Part shown: positions 43,906 through 54,919 of the stretch, piece after piece
Position numbering within the stretch: position 1 is the stretch's first letter
Layout of the letters: each line of letters starts with the position of its first letter
Origin: Sanghuangporus weigelae
Taxonomy: Eukaryota; Basidiomycota; Agaricomycetes; Hymenochaetales; Hymenochaetaceae
Reading direction: 5' to 3'
Assembly (NCBI GenBank): GCA_033182465.1
Contig: CP137327.1
Coordinates: 1 to 64,000, forward strand
DNA length: 64,000 nt
Notes under the pieces: generated by a model
What the model was told of the DNA's origin: nothing
The model's input: the letters and a program-made list of their open reading frames with translations, nothing else
Database searches by the model: none
Translations under genes and position numbers: made by a program

Positions 43906-44255
43906 GTGTCCCCTAATCAGGGACACTTTCTGCATAAGAAAGAGGACGTGCCAGTGAGTTTTGGCACATCCTAGATCCCATGCACAGTTGTCCCCAAATT
44001 GGGGACACTTTCTGCATAAGAAGGAGGATGTGTCAGTGAGTTTTGACAAGTACTGGGTCCTATGCACAGGTGTCTCCAATTCAGGGACACTTTCTGCACG
44101 AGAAGGAGGACATGCTAGAGTGGCTGGCTTGGCATGTCCTGGGTCCCATGCACAGGTGTCCTCAAATTGGGGACACTTTGCTTGAGAGAGAGGCCATCTT
44201 AGCTTATTTTAGTATGTCCTACCTCCCATGACCAGGTGTCCCCAAATCGGGGACA
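43906..44255. repeat. Tandem array with TGTCCCC palindromes
   Basis: Five units of 80-86 bp start at 43906, 43988, 44070, 44156 and 44236. Each starts with a palindrome; the best is TGTCCCCAAATTGGGGACA at 43989-44007. Shared text follows: ACTTTCTGCAYRAGAAGGAG, then GGTCCCATGCACAG. Open frames across the array are by-products of the repeat. Confidence 0.88.
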
Positions 44256-44399
44256 TTTGACATGCTCAACTGTCTTATGCTGAAGTGTCCGGATTATCTA
44301 GACAGCCAGGCAGTAGCCTCAGAGCCTAGTCTGTCTCCTCTAAAGTCTAACCCTATGACCCTACTCAAATTCACCTTCAACCCTAATGAACTTGGGGTA

Positions 44400-45034
44400 G
44401 GGTGAAGCGTTGTTCGTCAGTTAGATCCACCTTGATAGTGAGGGGGTGGGACGGGGATTGGCGTGTTCAAACGGGCCTGACCTCGAATGTTCGGCTTATC
44501 TTGGAAGTTGATGACTAAACGGAAGACTTTCAAGTGGATAACAAATGAGATGCTTGTTGACGATTGAACTCTTTGAGTTACCCACGTGTACCTCAACTGA
44601 TTGCCCCACCAGATGCTAATCTGTAGCGCCACGTTGACTAATCTTCTTCAATCTTGACCTCAACCTCTTCTTCTTTGATCACTGGTTCTAAACGAAGTTG
44701 ACATTTGAGCATTCTTGGCAACAGTCCTTCAATGTGAGTCAGCACTTGTTTGCCTTGCTTACTCAGAGCAGAAATGTTGTCGTTTGGGTTGAAGTCGGGG
44801 TGGACATGTACATCATCAAAAGGAGTGATAAAGTGCTTGGTTAATGCATGTCAATGTTTGTGTGGTTGGTAATGAGTCTGATAATGAGTGGGTGCCAGGG
44901 TGATTGGTTGTTTGTTAAAGATATCAAAACACGTCGGCGTTAAATACCAACGGGCTAGATAGGGGTTGCTCAGATAAATCCGGGATGGACACAATACGGT
45001 GATCGTCGATGTGACTCCTTGCATAGAGCAATGC
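44400..45034 (-). mobile_element. LTR-B element internal remnant
   Basis: Bases 44417-44632 match the reverse complement of 12917-13135. Bases 44990-45034 match the 3' end of the LTR-B copy at 11150-11193 (GGTGATCGTCGATGTGACTC). It is interrupted at 45034 by the TIR element and resumes at 48680. No intact gene is seen. Confidence 0.6.
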
Positions 45035-45267
45035 ACACCAGGCAAAGAGTTATTATAATCTAAAAGAAATTTATAATTAGCTGACAAACAAGATTTGAAA
45101 TTAAATACTGCATTTAATTACGTGAAATATTTCATGTTTGTTCCTTGATAGAACTTGAAATAACAATAAGGATTTAGATTTGGATTAGGAAAACAAAGAG
45201 ATTTCAAATAATGTCGTGTGAGGAACACATAAAGAAACTTGAAGTCTTAAAAAAGCAAAAATGGTTA

Positions 45268-46351
45268 CAGCTAGTTGCAAAATTGTTGGCAATCACGTGA
45301 TTTCACCACTTTTCTCGCCATGAGAGCCTCAAAACACAGATAAAATCATATCTCACCCAAATCTCAACGGTTTCACATCATCTAAGTTGATAAATTCATA
45401 TTTTCAAAAGGGCTTTCATTTAGGAAAAACAATCGAGAAAATAGAGCAAAAAGTGACACCAAAATGGCAAAAATATTATTTTTTGCCTCTTCCTTGCATA
45501 TGCAATTTTTTCTGTGATCCCTGCTGGTCCAGCACCTCCCCAAAGCTATCCAGAATGATAATATGACTATAAAATGAATTTACAGACTGAGTTTGAGTTG
45601 AATTGTGTACCAGAATGTGCTACTTTGAGGCATGCCTGAATCACTCAAAACTCATCATTTCCCCCTAGCCTCTCAGGCTCCAGGAAAAAATCTTACAGGC
45701 TAGATTCATGCATGTAAATTTGTTTTAGATATAATAGACTAGGTTTATGTGCTAGCTAGGTCCTCAGCATCCACTGGTGAGCTGGGAAGATGCTGTCTAA
45801 AATGATGCATACAACCAGAATCTTATGTTCAGGCTAGCTCACCAGTGGATGCTGAGGCCCTAGCTAGTGCACAAACCTAGTCTATTATACCTAAAATGAA
45901 TTTACATGCATAAATCTGGCCTGTAAGAATTTTTCCTGGAGCCTGGGAGGCTAGGGGGAAATGATGAGTTTTGAGTAATTCAGGCATGCCTCAAAGCAGC
46001 ACATTCTGGTACACAATTCAACACAAACTCAGTCTGTAAATTCATTTTATAATTATATTATCATTCTGGATAGCTTTGGGGAGGTGCTGGACCAGCAGGG
46101 ATCACAGAAAAAAATGCATATGCAAGGAAGAGGCAAAAAACAATATTTTCGCCATTTTGAGGTCCTTTTTTGCTCTATTTTCTCGATCGTTTTTCCTAAA
46201 CGAAAGCCCTTTTGAAAAGATGAATTTAGCAACTTAGATGATGTGAAACCGTTGAGATTTGGGTGAGATATGATTTTATCTGTGTTTTGAGGCTCTTATG
46301 GTGAGAAAAGTGGTGAAATCACGTGATTGCCAACAATTTTGCAACTAGCTG
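45268..46351. mobile_element. Foldback element, 1084 bp, TA target
   Basis: Arms of about 520 bp (45268-45790 and 45832-46351) are complementary, starting CAGCTAGTTGCAAAATTGTTG. It is flanked by TA on both sides (45266-45267, 46352-46353). The empty site GGTTAAGTTTAG is preserved in the opposite arm of the host TIR element (complement near 48450-48465), which proves the insertion point. TA targets suggest mobilisation by a Tc1/mariner-like transposase. Non-coding. Confidence 0.88.
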
Positions 46352-46439
46352 TAAGTTTAGTTATTGCCAAAATTTTATGTCTTTGATAGGAAGAAATTTA
46401 AAATTCTTTTTATTATTCTGACAAAGAAAAAATAAGTTT

Positions 46440-46545
46440 GACTCTCAGTGGGCGCTCAGCGGGCGCTCAGAGGATGCTCAGCGGGCACTCAGAGGGCACT
46501 CAGCGGGCGATCAGAGGGTGCTCAGAGGGCGCTCAGCGGGCAATC
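46440..46545. repeat. GCTCAGCGGGC minisatellite, left
   Basis: About nine degenerate 10-11-bp units (GCTCAGCGGGC, GCTCAGAGGGC) follow GACTCTCAGTGGGC. The inverted counterpart is at 48255-48360. They form part of the subterminal inverted repeats of the TIR element. Confidence 0.75.
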
Positions 46546-46734
46546 CTGATATTTCACTATACATACAATGCTTAACCAGTCCATGCATCCTCTATATAGC
46601 TCTTCAATAAAATAAGCATGTAGATGCATTTCTTCAGTATGGATGGATCTTTAAAAGGCACTTAATGAACGGAGAGTAAGTCTACTATTCAGTAGCACCT
46701 GATCTAGTCTTATTTATCTATCAACGCAGTTATG

Positions 46735-48240
46735 TCCTCTTTAACAGACAGCCATAATTGCACGCACAAAGGTCTATGATGTGTCACAAGATCCGACTAA
46801 TGCCCTATTCAAGTGCATGCTTGACCTATATGTTTATGTCTGAACTCTGACCAATTCTATGCAACCATTTGTCTCAATCTTTCCATTACTCCTCCGTACA
46901 ATGCTGACTTCGATGGTAATAAAATGAACATGCAGTACGTCGTATCACTGCCGCCTTGTGCTGCCGTTTCTCATCTTTGTGTAGTGTCCCCCAAAGCGAG
47001 AAGACTTGGGCCGAGCTCAGTCAAATAGAATGGGTCCCCAGGCAGATCATTTCACCCCAAGCGAACAAGCCCGTTATTGGTATCGTGCAGGATACTCTTT
47101 GCGGTATCCGCAAGTTCACCTTGCAAGGTTGTTCCCTTGATTGGCAACAAGTACAGAATATACTGCTTTGGGTACCGAATTGGGACGGCACGATCCCAAC
47201 ACCAACCATTTTGAAACCCAATTTTTTATGAACGGGCAAGCAAATTCTTAGCATGACAATCCTGTGTGGGATCAACATTTTTCGGTCGCCCGAGAACAAG
47301 TCATGGAGTCCTGTCTTCGATGATGGCATACTGATCGAGAATGGCGAGATCATCTTTGATATTGTTGAGAAAGAAGACTGTTGGTGCATCCCAGGGTGGC
47401 TTGATGCACGTTGTTTTCTGAGAGAAAGGTCCTGAAGCTACATGATCGCTCTTTACGGGTCTGCAGAATATCGTCAATTATTGGCTGTTCCACAATGGAT
47501 TCAGTATCGGTATTGACGATACGGTTGCAGATAGAAAAATGATGTCGTACATTACGGAGCAGATTGAGATGCGGAAACAGAATGTTGCCAAAGTCATAGA
47601 AGATGCGGCCATGGATTGCCTAAAAGCAGCTCTGGGTATAACTATCCATGAATCCTTCAAGAGTCAAGTCGAACGGGAGCTCAATTTGGCTTGTGATCCC
47701 TCTGGTCAATATGCTCAGGAGAACCACAAAGAGGACAATAATGCCAAGTAGATGGTAGTCACTGGTTCCCAGGGTTCCTTCATCAACATCTCCCAGATGT
47801 CTGTTTGCATCGGTCAGCAATTCGTGGAAGGGAAGTGTATCCCGTTCGGCTTCAGACATCGAACACTACCGCACTTCATGAAGGATGATTTCAGTCCAGA
47901 GGTGCCGGGTTTCATTGAGAATTCCTACTTGCATAGATTAACACCGCAAGAGTTCTTCTTTCACGCCATGGCGGGTCACAAGGGATTAATTGACATGGCT
48001 GTCAAGACGGTAGAGATTGGCTACATCCAACAGCGGCTTGTCAAGACTCTAGAAGACCATGGTACATTATGATGGGACTGTTCGGAACTCGTTGGGTAAT
48101 CTCATACAGTTCGTCTATGGCAAAGGTGGCATGGATGAGACTTTCATTGAGAGACAGAGCATTAAAATGTTCGATATCAATGATCGCGAATTCGAGTATC
48201 GCTACCGTGTCGATGTTACAGATCCAAAGGTGGCTTCCTT
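46735..48240 (+). pseudogene. Captured RNA polymerase II largest subunit (RPB1) fragment
   Basis: RPB1 is the catalytic subunit of RNA polymerase II. The plus strand reads RQP, a stop, then LHAQRSMMCHKIRLMPYS; an intron with damaged sites (GTGCAT donor, CAAC where CAG is expected); [20 protein letters not shown]; a second intron (GTACGT...TGTAG near 46936-46984); then [106 protein letters not shown] and [20 protein letters not shown]. The metal-binding loop DFDGD is DFDGN. Stops at 47229, 47419, 47443 and 47749 and at least two frameshifts break it. Retained introns mean capture from genomic DNA. Confidence 0.9.
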
Positions 48241-48254
48241 CTTATTGCCCGCCG

Positions 48255-48360
48255 ATCGCTCTCTGAGTGCCCGCTGAGCATCCTCTGAGCACCCGCTGAG
48301 CACCCTCGGATCACCCGCCGATCACCCACCAATCGCCTGCCTGAGCGCCCACTGAGAGTC
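48255..48360. repeat. GCTCAGCGGGC minisatellite, right (inverted)
   Basis: Inverted counterpart of 46440-46545 (CCCGCTGAGCATCCTCTGAG and similar units), immediately inside the right inverted repeat. Confidence 0.75.
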
Positions 48361-48679
48361 AAACTTATTTTTTCTTTGTCAGAATAATAAAAAGAATTTT
48401 AAATTTCTTCCTATCAAAGACATAAAATTTTGGCAATAACTAAACTTAACCATTTTTGCTTTTCTAAGACTTCAAGTTTCTTTATGTGTTCCTCACACGA
48501 CATTATTTGAAATCTCTTTGTTTTCCTAATCCAAATCTAAATCCTTATTGTTATTTCAAGTTCTATCAAGGAACAAACATGAAATATTTCATGTAATTAA
48601 ATGCAGTATTTAATTTCAAATCTTGTTTGTCAGCTAATTATAAATTTCTTTTAGATTATAATAACTCTTTGTCCAGTGT

Positions 48680-49013
48680 AATGATAGCGAGTGTTTCCAC
48701 AGGCTAGAGGGTGGGTCTTTCTATTATGTTAGGCGGCGAGACTAACAGACGTCAATCTCGAGGCGGCCAACACAATAACAAACAACAGGCTAAATGCGAG
48801 TTGCCGAGCTAGATGCATGCTATGTCATAGTGAAGGTAAGTAGAATTTAGTAAACTAGTAATACAAGAGTAGATACCTATGTTGTAGTGAAGGTAAGTAG
48901 AATAGAAAGACAAGGAAACAAAGGAGTCAATCTAGCTACTTATATACACTTCGAGTGTGTAAAAGGTCTACTCTAATAAGGAATCACATGACAAAGGAGT
49001 GGAGTGATTAGCA
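48680..49013 (-). mobile_element. LTR-B, resumed right part
   Basis: GATAGCGAGTGTTTCCACAGG to GAGTGGAGTGATTAG is the complement of 10850-11170. It contains the two GAAGGTAAGTAGAAT words and ACTTATATACACTT. It ends where the AT-rich foldback element begins. Confidence 0.65.
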
Positions 49014-49929
49014 CAGCAGGCAGCTGTGGAATCACCATGGGAGATATAACTATTTATATCTATATGGATATTTAAAGTATTATTAAGTGTTTCCATTTGG
49101 ATATGCCGAGAGGAGATATTTTAAGTATCATCACATAAGATTCTTAAAATAAAAATTTAAATATCCAAAAGAGTCTTGGTAGTGTGGATACTTGCAGCTA
49201 ATATAGTAATAAATACTTAAAATATCCCAAAAGGTATGGAAGGCTTAGATACATAGCATGGATACCATAATATATACTTTAATTATCCAATTGGGTATTA
49301 AAGGATTGGATACTCATTTCAGATATGCTTATGGATACTTTAAATATCCAAAATGAGAATATCAAAAGGATAATTAGCATATCAACTAACCATATCTGTA
49401 AGCATATCCATAAATGTATCCTGAGTTCGGATATTTTTAGAGAATATTTTAAATATTTCCTTTCATATTCTTTTGAATATCCACATCTGGGATTCTATGA
49501 TAACTTAGTCATATGATTTTTGGCTCTCAAAAGACAAGAAATCATATCTTTATAAATACTCAACCATTTTGCATGATCTAAGTTGATGAATTCATTGTTA
49601 AACCTCTGCTTTTATATTGCAAGTAGAATGAGAGAGAAAGATCAAGAAATGGTCCCAGAACATTGCAAACAACTGATTTTGTATGTTGTCTGAACCTGTA
49701 TGTCAATCCTTTGTAATATTCTGGGACCATTTCTTGATCTTTCTCTCTCATTCTACTTGCAATATAAAAGCAGAGGTTTAACAATGAATTCATCAACTTA
49801 GATCATGCAAAATGATTGAGTATTTATAAAGATATGATTTCTTGTCTTTTGAGAGCCCAAAATCATGTGACTAAGTTATCATAGAATCCCAGATGTGGAT
49901 ATTCAAAAGAATATGAAAGGAAATATTTA
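49014..49929. mobile_element. AT-rich element with 210-bp inverted arms
   Basis: Arms 49451-49660 and 49719-49928 are complementary almost base for base around a 58-bp spacer. The left part (49030-49450) has many GGATAYTTTAAATATCC-like short palindromes. There is no coding signal. The right arm ends at the TA used by the next foldback insertion, so the true right end is displaced. Confidence 0.75.
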
Positions 49930-50985
49930 CAGCTAGTTGCAAAATTATTGGCAATCACGTGATTTCACCACTTTTCTCGCCATGAGAGCCTCAAAACACA
50001 GATAAAATCATATCTCACCCAAATCTTAACGGTTTCGCATCATCTAAGTTTCTAAATTCATCTTTTCAAAAGGGCTTTCGCTTAAAAAAACTATAGAGAA
50101 AAAAGAGCAAAAAATGACCCTAAAATGGTAAAAATATCAGTTTTTGCCTCTTCTTTGCATGTGCATTTTTTTCTGTGATCCCTGCTGGTCCAGCACCTCC
50201 CCAAAGCTATCCAGAATGATAATATGATTATAAAATGAATTTACAGACTGAGTTTGTGTTGAATTGTATACCAGAATGTGCTGCTTTGAGGCATGCCTGA
50301 ATTACTCAAAACTCATCATTTCTCCCTAGCCTCCCAGGCTCCAGGAAAAATTCTTACAGGCCAGATTTATGCATGTAAATTCATTTTAGGTGTAATAGAC
50401 TAGGTTTGTGCACTAGCTAGGGCCTCAGCATCCACTGGTGAGCTGGGCTGAACAAGTGTTTCTAGTTGTATGCACTATTCTAGACAGCATCTCCCCAGCT
50501 CACTAGTGGATGCTGAGGCCTTAGTTAGTACACAAACCTAGTCTATTACACCTAAAATGAATTTACATGCATGAATCTGGCCTGTAAGAATTTTTCCTGG
50601 AGCCTGGGAGGCTAGGGAGAAATGATGAGTTTTGAGTAATTCAGGCATGCCTCAAAGCAGCACATTCTGGTACACAATTCAACACAAACTCAGTCTGTAA
50701 ATTCATTTTATAATCATATTATCATTCTGGATAGCTTTGGGGAGGTGCTGGACCAGCAGGGATCACAGAAAAAAATGCACATACAAGGAAGAGGCAAAAA
50801 ATGATATTTTTGCCATTTTGGGGTCCTTTTTTGCTCTATTTTCTCGATCATTTTTCCTAAATGAAAGCCCTTTCGAAAAGATGAATTTAGCAACTTAGAT
50901 GATGTGAAACTGTTGAGATTTGGGTGAGATATGATTTTATCTGTGTTTTGAGACTCTTATGGCGAGAAAAGTGGTGAAATCACGT
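49930..50985. mobile_element. Second copy of the TA foldback element, cut by Gypsy-2
   Basis: It starts CAGCTAGTTGCAAAATTATTGG after TA, folds back about 50450, and its right arm stops at GAAATCACGT, where the Gypsy-2 LTR begins. About 30 bp of the right end are missing and should lie beyond the far end of Gypsy-2. Confidence 0.85.
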
Positions 50986-52368
50986 TGAAGAGTAAGACTA
51001 AAGCTTGGGAGCATACGAAGTTGTTACGACCAGTTCCGCGGTATTCCGACTGGTTTCGCCCGGTTCCGACTGGTTTCGCTGGAGCGAGGGGACTTAGCAA
51101 GAACGCCATAGTCTAAATGGCACGTGCACCGTTCCGTGATCGGCCATCATATAAGACACGGCGGAAGAATCACGCGACGATCCTACACGCGTCAATCACA
51201 AGTCTCCGGATCCCGGATCTGTACTCCTGACAAAGAGATTTGACCCTGCAGCGTCGTCCACAGTCCCTCTCCCATTCAAAATGTCGCAGATTTGCCCTGT
51301 AAGGCTAGCCGAGGTCTTTCCAAGTCTTTTCCCCAAGTTCCGACTCGTTCCGCTCAAAGACACCCGGTTCCAAAGGCTTCGCTTATGATCTCACCTTTCT
51401 ATATGCGTCCCGTTTATTTCTTTATGCTCTCGTTCCGACCATGCTTAGTATTGTTTCTTTCTGTTTTATGTGTCCCTTAACCATTCATATGCGCCCCTCT
51501 CCATGGTGGATAAGTGATATGCGTTCCCCTTTTTCTTATGGCTTATGTTTTCTGACCGATGGGAGGCTCAGTTTGGATGCTTAGTATAAATTTAGCACGA
51601 ATCTCGTAGTGGGGGGGGGGAGTGCTCAGACCGTCTCTAGTTCCCCAGCTTCGAGTTCTTCTTGTTCATAGAAAACTCTCTCGTCTCTAAAGCATAATAT
51701 ACGATATTTCATGTTCTGTACAGTCGATCGGTGACCTCTCTTTGCAGCAGAGCCGTTCGTACGTTCGTATAGTTCGCCTGGTTCGTATAAAGGACCCATC
51801 CTGTCTCTGTCATCCGGATCGAAACTCCATTGCGTGTTCCGATCGGTTTCGCTGGTTTCGCTCGTAACCCAGTTATTTAGCGTGCCGCGTGCTTTCGGTC
51901 TCGTAACACCTTCCCCTCTCTACTGTCGTCGGAAAAGGACACCATATTATCCCTTTTCATCACCACTCCGAGTGAGATCGGCTGCCGTCGCTTCCCAGTG
52001 AGTTAGCACGGTCGATTAGTCACGTTCGAGTTGGTGGTTCGACTAGCGTAGCCTTAGTTAGATTAGTTCTCGTGCCTTGTGTAAGTCGGCTTTAGTCCAG
52101 AGCTCGCAGTTGAGCCGGAGAGTCGATTTAGCCTTTGCACCGCCACCATCAATCTCGGGAGAAGCCCATCCTCGGAATCCTTCCTCGAGCGCTTCCCACA
52201 TGTTCCTCAGCCCTCATACAACCCTTCTCTCGTATATTCCATTATCCCATCATTTCCACTTGCCTCTGGTTTAGGTGTATCTCTCTGCTAACTACTCAAA
52301 GGTATTCTCAGGCAGCCCCTCGAACTTTATACTCCCTGTCCGGTATCAGAACGCCCACAGGAGTTTCA
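50986..52368 (+). repeat. Gypsy-2 5' LTR
   Basis: 1383 bp, TGAAGAGTAAG...GGAGTTTCA, matching the solo LTR at 40475-41971 except for a deletion of about 105 bp near 51965. TGGAGCCCACGG at 52371, two bases after the LTR, is a candidate primer binding site. Confidence 0.9.
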
Positions 52369-52379
52369 AGTGGAGCCCA

Positions 52380-54881
52380 CGGCGAGGGGGATTTCACTGT
52401 CACATCATCACGAATACCCCATCGAAATCGTCTATCAGACGGGTTACACGCAGTCAGTCCACCCGAGTCCCGGTAGAACATCAGGTTTTGCCGCCGGCTC
52501 GAAGGCCGAGGTTAGTTGATCGCAGCTTATGTTCCGCCGCGGAAGACGCGCAACACAGCGAAACATCCTTGCGCCATTCCGTTAGTGCCATTCCTTCACA
52601 CACCGACTCCCTAGAGCATTCCCCATCTACCATCGCCGACTCAGAGCTTCCCAACCTCTCGTCCTTGCCAGTTTCTACCCTAGAATCACCGAGCAGACCA
52701 GCCAGTCCGCCAACCAATTCCCAGCTACCAACCGAAACTCAACAGATCTTAGCTAGCAACGCAGCGGTAATAGCTCGTCTGTCGGCTAACGCTAACGTTT
52801 TACAACAACTCGCCAATAGACAAACGGCAATGGCGTACCAACCGCCCTCGCGTGGGGACAAACGTGCCCCTACGTTTAACGGCTCGGAGCCGAAGGAACT
52901 CCCTAGGTTCTTCGAAGACGTAGCAGAGATCGCAAGACAGGCCGCGTGGACCGATAGAGATCACGTCCGAAGGTTCCTGTACTATGCAAAGACCGACGTC
53001 GCAGAACTATGGGAAGCCACCGATCAGATTAACGACCAGAACCCTGATGTGGAGACGGTGAAGAAGGAGATCATAGCCCTGTACCCGAGTCTCACGGCTG
53101 GGAAACGCTACTCCAAGGGAGAACTGGAGCATCTGGTCGTGGAATGGGCGAAGAAAGGGATCAAGAACTGCGAAGACCTAGGCGAATATCACCGAGAATT
53201 CGTCAGGCGCTCTAAGTATCTTATAACGAACGGAAAGATCTTAGAGTCCCAAGCCGACGAGATGTTCCTGACGGGAATTACAGGAGATCTTTGAGAGGCA
53301 CTCATCCGTCGTATCGAGATCAAGTTACCCGACCATGATTCGTCTACGCCGTACAAGATTAAGGACGTGCTCGAGCATTCGAATTTCGTGCTGGGAGGAA
53401 AGATTGTAGGGAGTTTCGGCAGCAACTTTCCACCCCCAGCTAGCAGAGAAGCTTCGACAAGTATCGTGAAGAAGGAAGAGGTAGATTTGGCCAAGGTAAT
53501 GGACACGTTGAAGAGTTTCCAGGTTACGCTCGATGCCCTGAGCAAAGGAAGCGTTCCGCAGCGATCAGGTGCGGAACGTAGCGAAGCCCCGCGTAACCTG
53601 GTATGCAACTTTTGTGGCAAAGCAGGACATTATATTCGTTCGTGTACGAAGGTTCTCGAGTATATCCAGGCTGGCAAGTGCGTCAGGAGCCCGGATGGAA
53701 GGATTGTGCTGCCGAACGGCGGTTTCATCTCGAGGTCGCTGCCGGGAACCAATCTCAAGGAACGAATCGATAGCTTCCATGCAAAAGCCCCTGCGACACA
53801 CACTGTAGGGATGATCGAATCAGTCACGCATGCCTATAGCCACCAAGCCGGTCCAGCGTATGCATATAGCCACGAAGAGGTAGAGCAGGACGAGCAGGAA
53901 GATTACGACATCGAACGTTTGGAGATTTTGATCAACGAGGCAAAGAAGAAGGCAGCTGGAGGACGAAGAGTGAAGTTCGATGGCGTGGAAATCCCGAGAG
54001 TCCAGCCTCATAAGAAGGCGCAGTCCAAACCGCAGCCCGCGCCACCGAGTGGCGCGCGGCCCTCGACAATGTCACCCCAGTCACCGCAGCAGGACGACAT
54101 CACCAAGAAACCCCAACCCCAGTACAAATACGTCGTACCAATAGAAGACTCGAACGCAGTCTCTAACGTCCTGACTCGTACCCTCGATATCCCTATCACC
54201 ATCAGTCAACGTGAACTCCTCTCGATCGCCCCGGATGTTAGGAAACAGATAAAGGAGTTGACGACGGCTAAGAGATACAATGCGGCCAAAGTCAAATATG
54301 GTGAGGTCGTGGATGATTCACTTACGTTGCAAGTTGGGCGTTTCGCTTCGGAACAAGGCGAAACGAACAGAACGTTATCAACACAAGAAGTACTAGCGCT
54401 CGGTGGACAAGGAGTCGCCGCGGAGGCGTCCATGCCTCTCAGGACCGTTAGCGCGTTGATCGAAGACACCCTGGAAGTCGAATGCGTACTTGACCAGGGA
54501 GCCATTGTGTGTCTGCTCCGCGAAGATGTATGGGAGAAGTTACAGATACCTCTGTCCCCTGACAAAGGCATGATCCTAGAAACGGCAGACGCGGCTAGGT
54601 CATCTACAATTGGCATGATCTCAAACGCGAAGTTTACGATAGCCGGGATTGATGTTTCGCTCCAAGTGCAAGTCGTTCCGAACGCTCCTTTCCAGGCCTT
54701 GCTGGGAAGACCGTTTTTCGCTATTACGGAATGCGAAACAAAGGACTACACGTCAGGTGACCAACATATTACTTTAACGGACCCGAACGATCGTAAAAAG
54801 CAAAGCAAAGTGGCCACCGGAATACGAACGATCGCGCGTGGACCACCTCAGCAGGGTTTTCGGCAAGCGTTGAGGAACTGA
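52380..54881 (+). pseudogene. gag: Gypsy-2 gag-protease with one stop
   Basis: One frame runs through, broken only by TGA at 53292-53294 (GDL, stop, EALIRR; Arg CGA expected). The capsid-like part has RGDKRAPTFNGSEPKELPRF and AEIARQAAWTDRDHVRRFLY. The zinc knuckle is CNFCGKAGHYIRSC. A retropepsin-like block, VECVLDQGAIVCLLREDVW, has DQG where DSG or DTG is usual. There is no clear start ATG after the LTR; the frame is open back into the LTR (52275). The following pol is in the -1 frame and overlaps the gag end. Confidence 0.8.
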
Positions 54882-54919
54882 TTGAAGGAAATCGGCGAGA
54901 CGAGAATAGTAGTAACCAA

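Larger units (their letters stand above)
45035..48679. mobile_element. TIR element carrying an RPB1 fragment
   Basis: Ends ACACCAGGCAAAGAG and the complement of ACACTGGACAAAGAG head inverted repeats more than 200 bp long (45035-45265 with 48460-48679). Inside these come a second inverted pair (46354-46440 and 48365-48455) and GC-rich minisatellites. The flanks share AATG, and removing the element restores GAGCAATGATAGCG, close to the uninterrupted LTR-B (GAGCAGTGATAGCG near 11168, complement). There is no transposase, so it is non-autonomous. The left arm is split by the foldback element at 45268. Confidence 0.8.

Noticed and set aside
43961-44231. Two repeat-encoded ORFs
   Set aside because: They are produced by the 80-86-bp tandem array and have no independent coding signal.
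43906-44255. CRISPR-like array
   Set aside because: Regular spacing and palindromic repeats superficially fit, but the spacers are copies of each other and the genome is eukaryotic.
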